A stretch of DNA of 64,000 nt from Phytophthora colocasiae (GCA_018806915.1 JAGKQI010000049.1:1612001-1676000), one strand, 5' to 3'; shown: positions 38,561 to 50,212, counted from the first letter of the stretch. A program made the numbers and translations. Notes: a model not told the origin generated them from the sequence alone.

Positions 38561-38839
38561 ATTCGGCTGCTCCTGATGAGCCTGACACCAAGGTGCCGTT
38601 GAAACCAATCTAAATTAATCGCTGATTGGCTCAATCGATAGCATGCGATTACAGCTTTTTAACCGTACAATTTTTGTTTGATTTTGAGCCAACTTTCGGA
38701 GCCTGCTTTTCGTGCTTCAGTTCGAGGTAGACGTCGTTTAGGGGTTGTATTTCAACTCAAACATGGGTAGTGACCCAGTTACCTCAAGCCTACCCCTGCT
38801 GTATTTGAGTTGAGATGGGTGGTGGTGACAGCCATTTCA

Positions 38840-39235
38840 AGACGTGCGCGATGTTTGTTGGGCCTCAGCTACTGCCGATGAAGCGGAGGACGTAAAAAGC
38901 TCTCCAGAATTCTCAATGCCGCGCTGCTTGGCTGTCCGTTCTTCCTTACGTTGAGCTTCTTTTTCGCCCCAGTCACTAATTAGCGCTACAATATTCTGAA
39001 GCAGCACTTCGCGCTCTGCATACTCATCTACTGACCCCGACTTGCGCATCGATTGACACTCTGTACTGGATGATGGGATTAGTGAAGCGGGTACGCATTG
39101 CTGTTCCTGGTTTCTTTAAGCCATACGACTTATCTAACCGACAGTGTATCGCGATGTCGTCAAAGATCTTCATGATGCCCTTCGACGTCCCCGACGGCAG
39201 ATGCCCACGGACGGAAGGTGTTCACGGCCTTAAGA
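38840..39235 (-). pseudogene. Remnant of a possible Myb/SANT-like DNA-binding protein
   Basis: Minus-strand pieces in different frames read AVNTFRPWASAVGDVEGHH, KIFDDIAIHCRLDKSYGLKK with TAMRTRFTNPIIQYRVSI, then EYAEREVLLQNIVALISDWG. The order and composition look like one decayed gene. Similarity to Myb/SANT-like proteins is an impression only. Confidence 0.35.
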
Positions 39236-39473
39236 AGAACTATGTGTGAACAACGGCAGTTGGCGTCTGTCGTGTTCCAAGTCTCTCTTCGCAGTTGAAG
39301 TGGTGAATTCTGGTTTGGTAATGCTGAGTCTCGTCGCAAAGTATATTTATGTTTAGTATTGTATACTGTAGCCTACTGATAACAGAGACTGCGCTCAGTC
39401 GTAGTTCTCTCGCAATCCCAATTGTGCTGAGTGGGCGAGCAGTTGTTTGTGTCTTCTGTGCCTAAAGCTAATA

Positions 39474-39485
39474 GGTACTGAGCCC
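39474..39485 (+). other. Copia-2 primer site, half initiator tRNA-Met type
   Basis: GGTACTGAGCCC (then AAGC) is the diverged counterpart of GGTTATGAGCCCAAGC in Copia-1. It marks the end of a 5' LTR whose own start I cannot place (somewhere after about 39240). Confidence 0.6.
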
Positions 39486-39539
39486 AAGCGTCGAAGACCA
39501 TGAGAACTAACACTCTCAGGCTTCAGTGTTGCCTTCTCT

Positions 39540-41343
39540 ATGGCGACACCACAGACAAGTACTGCTGCCTCGTCAGCAAGTAGCACCTCGATGGTGGGAA
39601 CAACGGCAGCTGGAAGCGTTGGACCAAATGTATCGAGTTTGGCTAGTGTTGTAATACCCACAGCAACTACATCGGCAGCTTCTACTGGAGTGTTGGGTAC
39701 TACTGGGAGCAACATGTCCGGTGGATTTACGTTTTCAAGTGTGATGACCGGTAGACAAGCAACAATGCCACTACCCGTGGTAATGGGGTCTCAACCTTCT
39801 GTGGCTAGTGTTGGGGCCACGAGCATACCGTCCATTACGACGTTGCCTGGTACTGGAATGGCACACAGTTACGGATATGGATTTCCTACAGGTATGTATG
39901 GCTCAGGAACAATTGGTACTCATATTAGTCACCCCGTTGGAGTTGGTGGAGGTGGAATTAAGGACATCTCGAACAAACCTCCTGTAATGAAGAGCAGTTT
40001 TGATCTTTATGCGGTGCAGCTGAAGACGTATTTGACTCGCTTAGGTTTGTGGAGTTTAATTCACGGTACGGAGATACGTCCACTCTACGATGTAAACCTG
40101 CAAGCTGATTTTGACGCACGGGATAATGCCGCTCGAGAGGCAATGTTACGTGGTATCCCTGAGGTAGACGCGGAGTTAATATGCCACGAGGTTTCTGCGA
40201 AGGATATGTGGATTCGCTTTGAGAACAAGCAGACCAAGCGAGAGTATGCAAACTACATTTTCGCTCGGGAACAGTTATACTCGAGTAAGTACAATCGTGA
40301 TTTGGAAACGACTGATTGGCTTCGAGATATCCAGTTGAAGCGTAGAGAACTTTCACATTATGGCAAAGTGATAAGTGACGGAGAGTTTGCTGAAATTCTT
40401 CTGGCCAATGTGACTCGGACACACCCAGACGTTGTGCGTCAGTTCTCACGCCACTATGCTGCACTTGTCTTACCTGGAACTCAACTGATGCCACCCACAT
40501 CCGCGCAAGTGATGAATGCTCTCCTTGCGGAGGAGGCTCTGGACGAGAATGTCGCGGATGCTCCTAGGGCGATTGAATCTACTAGTAAGCAAAGACGAAT
40601 TCTGGAGCTGATAGTGGAGGAAATAGCAAGAAGAAGCGTCGAGGGAGATACAAGGCAAAGCAGAAGAACAAGGATGGGAATTCTGGTAAAACCAAGATAG
40701 TTGTTTGCTGGAAGTGCGGTGAGCAGGGCCACATTCGGCCTAACTGCCCTAACGAAAAATCTGATGATAATTCTCAAAACCAGAAACAATCTGCGGGTAT
40801 GGAAGCCAAGCGTTGGCAGCATAAGCAAGGAGGTGAAGATAAAGGTGGAAAGAAGAGTGTTGATGCATTAACAGTGCGCAAGATTGGTGCGACTGCAGTT
40901 GGCACTCGTTCTCGGAATTCTGGAATGACAGAGTGGGTTCTGGATACAGCAACTGACGTACATGTCTGTACTGACATGAGCTTGTTGGACAACCCACAGC
41001 GAGATAAAGAACATCTTTTTCTCGACTTCGATGGTCAACCGAAAGGAGAACGGCTGGTTGGTGATGTGCGAGTTATTGTGACCAATCTAAACGGAAACCA
41101 AGAGGAAGTTTTGACTCTGATTGGTACTGTTCATACGCCTACTGGACCGGATAACCTGTTGAGTTCTCACTTACTTGAAGAACATGGGTGGAAAATGACT
41201 TTCGAATGGGAGAACTGAGAATCCTGCTGCTACCTGATGAAAAATGAAGCGAAGCTCAGACTGGAGAAGAAACGAGGTCGTTATCGACTACAAGCGAGAT
41301 CCTCTGGAGATCGTGAAGTACATATTATCTCACAAGCAGTTAA
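39540..41343 (+). mobile_element. Copia-2, 5' half: gag and protease, broken
   Basis: Gag starts MATPQTSTAASSAS at 39540. It has a UBN2-like core (SFDLYAVQLKTYLTRLGLWS). A one-base frameshift near 40620 leads to a zinc knuckle CWKCGEQGHIRPNC. Protease-like WVLDTATDVHVCTDMSLL follows. A TGA lies at 41216-41218. The frame then runs into TTAA 41340-41343, where the piggyBac-like element has inserted, and resumes at 60861. Confidence 0.9.
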
Positions 41344-41381
41344 CCCACCGGCGACCGTTATCCCAGCTTTGCTGGGATAAG
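41344..41381 (+). repeat. Left terminal inverted repeat of the piggyBac-like element
   Basis: CCCACCGGCGACCG then a perfect hairpin, TTATCCCAGC-TTT-GCTGGGATAA. Matches the right end except that the right end has three extra bases (CTG as read inwards) between the two blocks. Confidence 0.9.
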
Positions 41382-41720
41382 AAAAACCTCAGAGAAAAAC
41401 CTTGTTAGAAGCCCTTTCGTCTTTAAAGTGATATTCACGTCGTTTTAGCCAATAGGTGTCGTTTGCGGATTTCTCCCCTGGAACGGTGATGAGCATGGCG
41501 GGAGGTCTTCCTTGCCGCCATTGGTCGCCAAGCGTTGATTTACTAGAGCGGAGTGCAACTGGCAGGGCACATTTTAGTGGCTTGACGACCTTTTATTGCA
41601 AGGTAAATTTGTGAAATATGCTTCCGGAAGCGTTTTGCGTGCTGTCTTAACTAGATAATACAGTTCTCTACTACCAGCTATCAAGGGCAAGAGCAGTAAG
41701 CAGAAGGCATCCGTTGGCTG
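41382..41720. other. Left subterminal region, no supported gene
   Basis: A short ATG frame at 41488 could be a first exon of the next gene (ends CKGTAAAT), but no splice pair could be proved. Confidence 0.3.
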
Positions 41721-42554
41721 GTGACTGGCAAGGACACTCCCTCCCTGGATTTGTATCTGGAAGATGCTGCGATTCCAAGTGATGGAGGCGGGCGAGAAGC
41801 TCCGTACACGTTGCTGTGTATGGTTGTAGCGGTGGAGAAGGCTGACGAAGTATCAGAGGATGTATGGGAGATATACCAGTACGAACGAGATGTCAGTCCT
41901 TTCGAGCGCCTTCCACAAGCGTCAGACGATTTCAGTATGCATACGAACTCTACACGGAAGAAGCTCACGCTGAAACGCAGACAGAAAGCGCACGAAGATG
42001 GAGAGTTAAAGCTCCAAACGAGTTCAGTTCGTGTCCAGGCAGATCTACTGCGGCTTCTATCGTCGACATCAAGCGCTGTCACTAAAAGGAGACTGGAAGA
42101 CCAGCTTGAAAGCCTCCGAGTCCAGCAAATTATTGAAACTACTGGTGTTTTCCAGCCTCGACATCTGCAGATCACAGCGCTGGAAGAAGATCCACTGGAA
42201 TTCCGTCGCGATACTCATGGTATCGCTCAATTATGGGGTACGTCTACGTGTGAGTGTACTGTGTGAATTGAATTGATGGTTGATTGTCATGTAGGACGCA
42301 ACGTACTGGGAGAAGACTACGCTCCTAAGAGTGATCTACTGCGCTTTCTCCATTCCCACTCAGTGCCAGAGATTTTCAAGCGCATGAAGCGGGTAGTGCG
42401 TGACGACCTCTGCACTCGTAACAAACGGCGTATTGCAGCACTCAATGCCAAGGAGAAGGAACGCAAAAAAGAGCTTGAGAAGCAGGGTATTCTGTCTCCT
42501 GAGCAGCAGCTAGAGGCAAAGTTCGACCGACTCCTCAATCCAAGTGGAGCGTAG
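41721..42554 (+). CDS. Cargo gene of unknown function, at least 2 exons
   Basis: Exons 41721-42237 and 42295-42554 join in frame across an intron with GTACGT...TGTAG borders. They give about 258 residues. The 5' end is open: coding-like sequence (IRWLVTGKDTPSLDLYLED) continues upstream of 41721 to a TAA, with no ATG, so an upstream exon is likely. The middle is acidic, and residues 110-170 are a predicted coiled coil (LKRRQKAHEDGELKLQ, TKRRLEDQLESLRVQQI). The C-terminal half is basic and helical (KRMKRVVRDDLCTRNKRRI). I recognise no domain. The intact splice junction argues it was captured from a normal gene. Confidence 0.55.
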
Positions 42555-42617
42555 AGTGAAGAGCCCCCGGCAAAGGGATCTACAAGCTTTGAAACGACGC
42601 AGATACCCAATCTTGCG

Positions 42618-43061
42618 ATGGCATCACGTACAAGACAGCCGTTCCTCGGCATCTGCAGCCGTCGACGGCAGTTAGACGAACAGAATGACTCGGCTCGTAC
42701 TCAATACACTCGGAGGTGGCGTCCAATGGCTCGATATCCCTGGATCTTTTCGGTTCTGCTGTTTGGAATTATCACTTTCCCGACAATTGCTGTGTCAATT
42801 GACTACGGAACGTTTACTTGGAGCAAGTGGAACGAGATGCACACGTCTACTTCGGGCTGGACTGCAATCCGAAGGATGTACCGTTCAGGGCCGCGTGTAC
42901 GAGCCAAGATATTTGTATCGACACCAGTTGCAATGAGCAACCTGCAGACAAATGCTGCCTTGTTTTGCCAGCAGATCAAGGATTTTATGGAGGTAGAAAC
43001 CGTTGATCGAGTACTTCTTGAGTATCTGCAGACGGAAGCCAAATCCGAGACCCCCTGCTGA
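42618..43061 (+). CDS. Possible small membrane protein, uncertain
   Basis: A 147-codon frame with one hydrophobic segment (WIFSVLLFGIITFPTIAVS) near residue 42. A second frame downstream (42818-43006) reads a Cys-rich stretch (DICIDTSCNEQ, KCCLVLP) that also looks protein-like. This may be one gene with a frameshift or intron near 42800. No family recognised. Confidence 0.3.
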   Translation: MASRTRQPFLGICSRRRQLDEQNDSARTQYTRRWRPMARYPWIFSVLLFGIITFPTIAVSIDYGTFTWSKWNEMHTSTSGWTAIRRMYRSGPRVRAKIFVSTPVAMSNLQTNAALFCQQIKDFMEVETVDRVLLEYLQTEAKSETPC

Positions 43062-43346
43062 GCCGCGACACAAAGTCGATAGCTATAAAAGCGGTTTCGT
43101 GTAGGAGAAAGTGGGCAACCGGTGGCAGGACTACTGGAGGTCTGGCGTTAGTCGCCAGCGAGGTTAGTTCCCTGGCTCAAAGTGACGGATAAACGGCTCA
43201 ATACATATTGGTTCATCAGTGAGCATACATGTAGAAATGGAATGGGTCAACTGTGGCGAAACCTTGGCTTAAGTGCCAGTAATGACTACAGATCGTATGG
43301 TATACAAATTCTAGTCAAACGGGGCCTTGTGAACTTGTGAAAGAGA

Positions 43347-44327
43347 ATGGCAGATTTTTCTGATGAAGAAGATCGCCAGCTCGTCCAGCTAGCAGCGACG
43401 TACGTGAAATCTGGACGCCGCGTCAAGTGGTCGTTAGTGGCAGAAAAGATGAGACCACAAAAATGGAGCCCAGAGAAGCTTCAGCAACGTATCAAGACGC
43501 TCAAGCGACGACTAGGAACTGACGTGTTGCAATTTCCGCCGCGATTCTTTCGGAAGTCACTCCAACAAAATAGCAAGAGCCAACGAGTCCAACAAGCGGA
43601 TAGTACGCCCGGAATTACAGAGCAATTGATGGTACCGTTGTCTCCCGAAGACACGTACAACGCCACAGAAAGGCTTTTCGTGTGTTGACTAGGCGCGATG
43701 TACGTGCCAATAAGCGTCAGCTAAATGCTGGGAGATCACGATGGTAGCAGTATCCAGTTTTATAACTGAAGCAGCCTTTCAAGAGGGCGATGTGTTTCTC
43801 GACGCTGGATCTGGTATCGGGAACGTTCTCGTCTAGATTGCGTTACAAACTCGGGCGTCTTGCGTGGTGGGCATTGAGATTCAAGACAACTTGGTAGCAA
43901 AAGGGATGAAACTAATCGCGTCAGCAGTTGTGGACCTTCCGCATTTGCAAAAGATCTGTGTTGTCGCCGGAGACATCCGTGGGTTTAAGGAAAGCAACAA
44001 AGCTGTTGTGTGCGCTGGAAAAAATTATCGTCAAGTCGACCTGGCTCGCTAATCAACTCCGCTACTGTTTTGTACTGTCATGACACCGTGTTTGAAGAAG
44101 ATGCCGTGTTGGCGGTTATCAACATGTGTGTGGTATTACCTCATCTTCGCCTGGTGGGATTAACGACGCTGGTATGTCCACGCCATCGACATTCATGCTC
44201 TAGCCCTTTTTGTATTCGATGGGAGCTTCTGAAAACACTTCATGTTCAAATGACATTCGGGAATTCACTCCGAGAGCTACACTTGTACATTAGACGAGCG
44301 AGACCAGTCGCAGTCGAAGAAACTTAA
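43347..44327 (+). pseudogene. Myb-DOT1-like methyltransferase pseudogene (cargo)
   Basis: 43347-43688 encodes a Myb/SANT-like DNA-binding domain (DEEDRQLVQLAATYV, KWSLVAEKMRPQKWSPEKLQ). After a frameshift near 43685-43735 comes a SAM-binding fold (GDVFLDAGSGIGNVLV), a TAG at 43834-43836, then VVGIEIQDNLVAKGMKL. A further frameshift near 44030 leads to NSATVLYCHDTVFEEDAVL and VGLTTLVCPRHR. The motif order resembles DOT1-type histone H3-K79 methyltransferases: SAM loop DAGSGxG, acidic EI, then a catalytic-loop-like segment. At least two frameshifts and one stop make it inactive. A chromatin-modifier fused to a Myb domain is unusual cargo. Confidence 0.6.
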
Positions 44328-44598
44328 AGCCACAAGGACTTCGAGTGGAAGCATGACAAGATGGAGAGGCAACTTCGCGACAATGGCAATGAGGGCTGCA
44401 TCGTGCTGTCGATAACGGGTCAGTAGGACAAATAGGTGCTGGTGCATGAGTGCTTAGAGCGGCTAGCTAGCAAGGACTTAAACTTCCCGAGCTCAATTCC
44501 AGAACACCCGACACATACCAACATTGCACCACAGTTTACTTCAACACATAATGAAACACGGTTGTTGAAGTCGTTTGACTGTTCGTTATTCTCTTCCT

Positions 44599-46103
44599 TT
44601 AAATTTCACAAGTTGTTCCCTGCAACTTCTTCGTTACCCCTTTAGCATTAGTTCTTTTGACTTCACCCATGCTTCCTCTGCCTTTCTTGTCCTTCTTTCT
44701 TATCGTACTGCTGACAGATTTCACTTCCTTGCCTTTCGTGTTGATTTGCCGTACGGCCGCTTCCAGCTCTTCGTCTTGCTCTTCAATCTTCGCTCTCGCC
44801 GCATTCAGTGCTGTCTCCAGATATTTTACTTTCTTCTGGTAGCCGCTTGATATCGTCTTCTCTCCTGCTAATTCGGCTGTTCTGTTTCTGAGTGCCTCCT
44901 CCAATTTTTCTGCTTACCTTTGTCACCTCGTCGACCAGTGGAAGCCTTGCGCTGAGCCTCTAGTTCTTCTCGAAGCGTAGTGGAGTTCAACTTCTCCTCA
45001 TCCAGTTCCCGCACTAGTTCTTGAATTTTTTCCTCAGCTTCCAAGTGTCTCGCCTTGAGATCCTCCAACTTGGATACGTGGCTTGTCTCCAAGTCCTTCA
45101 ACTTCCTCTCGGATGCAGCAGACAGCGAGACGGAGATCTTGCGGTAGATCAAATCAAACTCCGCCCGTAAAGTCTGCTTCTCCTCTTCAGTGTCACACAC
45201 GAGAGTCGGTAAAGTCGCCGCTACTGCTTCAACTTGGTCTAAACTCGACTCCTTCCCTATCTTTCCAGTAGCAAGTGGCTTCGCTGCTTGGCTTATCTCT
45301 CTTTCCTCCCGAATTGCACGTCTCAGCTCTTTCTTAGTTTCTTCGTGGCCCTCGCTCTAAAGCTCCTGTATCTTCGTGACCAACGAGGCATTGCTTGACG
45401 CCACGAGTTCTCTTAGGCCTGCGCTGGGATCTGCATTAGCCTTGTTTTTCTTATTTTCCAACACCTTGAGATACCCTGCATATACTTCCTTGAGCAGAGT
45501 CTGGTGGTGCTTCTTGAGCTCTGCTGGTTCGCTCTTGAAGGCCTTGAACTGAATTTTGGTCGCTAAATCATTGTAATCCACCTTTTCGCATCTATTTCGT
45601 GCGGCGAGATACCGTTCTACCCATAAGCGCTTCTGATAGTTTGCCAAAGTGTACGGCTGTGCTTTCGTGCGCCGCTCGCATTGCCGCTTATCTCCTTGGT
45701 ACTCCTCGTTGCAAGCTCTCCTCATTTCATCGCAAGCTTCCTTCAGGAATTTGATGGGAACCTCTTGGTCTTCTGCCTCCTCCGGTTCAGCAGCATCAAC
45801 ATCCTGTACAGAAACTTCAGTATCTTGGCCTGTCGGTTTTGGTCGCTTGCTAGATCCATCCGAGGACTCAGTAATATTCCCCTTTCGTTTCTTAGATGAA
45901 GGCTTGCCCTTGGTTGACGACTTGCTCTTGGCCGACTGATTCTCCTGCGTTTTGGCCGGGACGACTAACGAATTCGTTTGTGCTGCCACCGACAGTAACT
46001 GCCTCGTATGCGCAGTTCTCTCGGTTTGCCCATCCTTCACCCACGTGTTGCCCTTAAACAGAGCGACCTTGGTTTTCCTTTTCCCCGCACGCGTCTTCAC
46101 CAT
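44599..46103 (-). pseudogene. Coiled-coil nuclear-type protein, two lesions (cargo)
   Basis: Starts MVKTRAGKRKTKVALFKGN at 46103. It has basic, Ser/Lys-rich linkers (KGKPSSKKRKGN) and an acidic patch. Then long helices follow, ending in a heptad-rich region (LKDLETSHVSKLEDLKARHL, EEKIQELVRELDEEKLNS). A TAG at 45357-45359 interrupts the frame, which then continues open. A one-base frameshift near 44910 leads into the last open part (EEALRNRTAELAGEKT) to 44599. Probably about 500 residues originally. The family is not recognised. Confidence 0.55.
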
Positions 46104-46352
46104 CGTCTTTCAATGGAAAACACACGCAACAAAAAACATACCAAAGAATTTGACATCATTTACTCACTAAGTACGAATTATTTATCTCACAACTCAATAT
46201 TGCGCCACCATTGACTAAACCTCAAGAGCTACGAGACGGGTACGGGCAAAGTCAAGCGGATACACGAAGTGCGGCGAGCGGGCACCGCCCGAAGCCAGGT
46301 TGCCCTTGAAGAAACGCCAGAACTGGTCCTTGGTGACACCGTAATGAAGAGC

Positions 46353-49300
46353 TTATGAACTACTTTGAAAATGGGCTGGACTTCCAACAACTGGAATCTC
46401 ACCCAAGAGAAGCTCCTGAAAGCTCAAATTCCTCCGTCGCGAGCTTACCTCGGGTGGCTCAACCGTGGCAGCAATTGAATCGTTTGGTAACTCCTCTGTC
46501 GAACGGCGAATCCGAATACCCCCTCTCTTCTCCAGTTGCGGAATATTCCTTCCATTCTTCCAGTTCGAATGCCAAATATTAAAGCAAGACACCGAATTTC
46601 CATCAGTCACATGCCGTGCTTTTGAACATAAAAACAGTCTCCCGCGATCGGAGGAACACTGCTGACAGTAATGGCGCGTTGTTCCTGCCAATCGACGCCT
46701 TCCATCTGAAGTTGTACGGCACATGATGGAACAAACTTTGCAGACGCGAAACTTGAATTTCCCACCCGCAGTTTTATCTGGTGACACCAACACTCGATGA
46801 CTCGAGCTAGCAATAGCGTAGGCAGTAGCAATCGAAGCCGACCGGTCCCTTGAGTCATCCACTGCAACAACTTCTTCAGTAATGTGTTCAGTTTCCAAGA
46901 AATCTTGGTCTTGAAGACCTAGGAGCTCCTCGTGGAGTTGGATCAGGAAGTTCGAGTGTGAAAGCGGTTTCTCTTCGATGGACTTTGCGTATAGACGGTG
47001 TACAATGAATGCGTTGATGATCGCAATGTCAAGAAGCCCGTAAAAAAGATTCTTGTAGTACTTTTTGGCGCGCATGACCATTTGAACAGAGTAACTAAAC
47101 CAACCACATACAGTACCTCATGTCAGTAAAAATGAAATAAGCACTGCTCTACATTAAACTCACCGTTGCAGGCGTAATTGGTCGTGATTATCAACGCCAC
47201 CCATGTACTTGTTGTAATTCACAACAAACTCCGGACACGGAATAGTAGCGTACGTACCGTCCCTTTGCTTTCGTTGTACAGACGACCTTTTCGCCGAGAC
47301 TCCAGTGGCCAGAAAATAACAAAGTTTTGAGTCTACCCACCTTGATGCGTACAATACTCCGTTTGTGGTGTTTCTTGCAAGCTTGTAGGACCCTCGAGGC
47401 ATATTGCGTGATTGGCTCTTTTTTTTGTCTTGAAATTCTCCACAAAACCAAGCCGACTCGTGGACACTGTTCCGATATTGTAATACCCCATGTCCATCAG
47501 GCGAAAACTAAGCGATACTGATGAGTATTCTCGGTCCGTAACAACGATTCTTTTCTTCGAGCGATCTACTCGACGCTGTTCCCACAGGGCCTTCAAGTTA
47601 CGGACGACAGCCATTGGCCCACTTCTCGTGTCAACAAATTGACTATCTTGCTTCTTGCCACAATAGACTTCGAATCTGTGATAAAGACGCACAAAAGATC
47701 TAAGTAAATGACATCTGCTTGACATACACCTAAACAGTATCATTCTGTACCTGGAGCAGTAGTGGGTTTCGCCACAGCAAACTGCGAACAGCTTTGTCCC
47801 GTACTTGCGCGGCTTATTCTTCAGAAAAACACGAATTGTATTCCGCGAACTCCTTGACGGGATAACCATTTCATCGAACGCAACCCAACGCCCTAGCTCC
47901 ATCGCACCCTTAAACGTATCTTGGAGAGTATCAATTACACTTCTAATTTTCCATGCCCGATCGGATTTTGCTCGTGGGTCCTCGTTGTCTGTGAAGTGGA
48001 TGAACCTACCAACACGTCTCTATTAGTACAGTACCAGGTAAAATGTCAACGTTGTCTCATCATTTATACCGGCAATTCATAATCCAGTTCTGAGCGCACG
48101 TTCGTACCTGTTAATCTCCTTAAAACGCAGTCGAGGCATGAATGGTGACCATGTCCCGGCGGGAATTGCCCCACGCGCCTGGGTTTTCCAATGATCTTCC
48201 ATACGGGCTTTAATAGGGCAAACAGCTCTCGAAATGATCAACGCCAAGAAATGCGTTATTTCCGCTGCGGAAATCTCCTTGAACGAATCCAGGGCTCGTT
48301 CTTTCTCTCGGTACAACTTGCTTCGCAAACCTTAATCATTCGTCTTGGCATTTATGACCAGCGACGCGGCTTGTAACCGTTGAGCGCGTGTTTGGCGCTC
48401 GTACAAATTGGTTTCATGCGCGATATCTCTCCAGAGGCGTTTCGGCATAAAATAAAAAAATAAATCCGTTGGCTTCATCGTTCGAGCTGCATCAATTGCT
48501 GATTGTTGTAAATGGGGAGGATCGTTCATAACATCACACATGCCATCCGTATTGGTATCGTCCACACCATCGCCGACATTCAGCTCCTCCCAACCGTTTA
48601 TAGACATAGACCGCAGCATTTCATCTGTTATATAATCTTGAGGTCCTGCGACAGCACGAATCTCCTCAGCAGTCTCAACAGAAAATTCGTCTTCGTCATC
48701 TTCCTCGTTGACGATGATATTTTCTGTGGTTTCTTCGTCAGAACCGTCATCACTCTCACTAGCGCAATAATCAGAAGCTAAAAACTCATGATCGTCGTCA
48801 AGGCCTTCATTTGCTACATCGATACGAAATGGACGGGTCCGTGGCGCCTTCAACAGCGATTTCGGCCTACTGTGGCTGACCGTTGGTCTTTTCTTCCGAA
48901 AAAGGTTGCTCGAATTAGTTTTACTCCTCGCTTCTTCGTCTACCTTGGTCTCCTCGTCGTGGGTGTTTTCCTCCCGATAATCAGGAAAATCAAATTCATA
49001 ATTGGGGTTCGAGTTTTCTTGAACTCCACGTAATTCGTCTGCATTGCTGACAATCCGTTGAGATCTGTCGATTCTGTTTGGAGAGGGATCTAATGTCCGT
49101 GCGTCTTGGTTTATATCAGTTGGGGTGGCCACCGGGACAGTTGTAGAATTGGTTGTACTGTGGTTTTCTGTGACATTGGCAACAGAAACCTGTATACTTG
49201 CCGCTGGATGAGCTTTCTGTTGACGACGTCGAAATACCGCCAGGACTTCGGGACAGTTCATGTTTGATCCAGCGATCCAACTGCACTCCGTATACCCTTT

Positions 49301-49847
49301 CCATTTGACTAGGTAATGAGGTAATCCAAAACGAAATCTCTCTCGAAGGATTGCTTCCACTTCGTACTCTTTCTCCTGAGAAGTACCTGTACAGTATCAC
49401 CGGTGACCAACAGTTCAGTCAGAGAATAATGCACTCGAAGACAATATCATTAGCTACCTTTTGACGCTTTCCGTTTCACGGAGCTCTCGGAGCTTGCTGT
49501 CGCTTTCGGGCTCGCAGCTCTCTTCTTGGAAGCACGGGCACGTTTTAGCTGCTCTTCGTTAAATTGTTGCAGAACCCTGGGGCACGTAAGATTGGATTCC
49601 GGCTCCCATGTAGTGTCATTGTAACCCTTCCATTTTACATGATACTTTGGCTTTCCCGACACGATTTTCATATCGATAATACGTTCCACTTCGTACTCTT
49701 CATCTACGAACAAGCATTCGATTAGAACTGCCAACGACGCAAGAGTTGTGTCTGCGTACCAGATATTTCATCGGGCCGAGTAGCTCTCCGCCGGCTCGTG
49801 CGAGACGACTGGGGATCTCTTTCTCTCTCCTTGCGCTTGCGCGGCAT
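46353..49847 (-). pseudogene. piggyBac-type transposase with two chromodomains, 6 exons, two lesions
   Basis: Exons (minus): 49847-49760, 49703-49458, 49386-48108, 48005-47751, 47675-47164, 47094-46353, all with GT-AG borders and matching phases. Exon 1 is MPRKRKERERDPQ. Chromodomain 1 is [20 protein letters not shown] with [12 protein letters not shown]. Chromodomain 2 is YEVEAILRERFRFG with YLVKWKGYTECSW. An acidic linker follows, then the DDE_Tnp_1_7-type domain: FFYFMPKRLWRDI, ARMEDHWKT, VAFDEMVIPSRSSRNTIR, RIVVTDREYSSVSL and YMGGVDNHDQLRLQR. The end is a Cys-rich zinc module (CKVCSIMC ... CQQC). Lesions: an in-frame TAA at 48332-48334, and a one-base deletion in the A8 run at 47419-47426 (exon 5 is one base short for phase). 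It would move the element by cut-and-paste at TTAA. Confidence 0.85.
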
Positions 49848-49988
49848 GACCACCTTAGAATCCTGAATTGAATGCAAGTGGTATCCGGACAGTTTTTTTG
49901 CACTTACACTTACAATCACGTAATGAGATCCAAAATATCCGGATACGGCGTAACTATACTGGTATACCAAGTAATCGACGTCAGCATT

Positions 49989-50099
49989 AGAGGCAAATAT
50001 ACTAGTTTCACTAAAGAAAACAATCCAATAGTGAAACTAGTATATTTACCTCTATCGACGTGGACTCTTTGAGAGAGGTGAATATACTAGTTTCACTAT
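49989..50099. repeat. 25-bp inverted repeat plus a third copy, upstream of the transposase
   Basis: The arm at 49989-50013 contains AAATATACTAGTTTCACTA. It is mirrored at 50029-50053 across a 15-nt loop with one or two mismatches. A third, direct copy lies at 50075-50099. Position 5' of the transposase start (49847) fits a regulatory or subterminal transposase-binding role; a nested MITE is the alternative. Confidence 0.75.
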
Positions 50100-50212
50100 A
50101 GGTCGTGGCCGTCCATAAATGTAAAAGTTTATATGTCGGCTACAATCTGCAACAATAAAACTACTACGTAGCTGCAATCCATGTGCGATACGATTCAAGC
50201 GACGAGCTGTAA

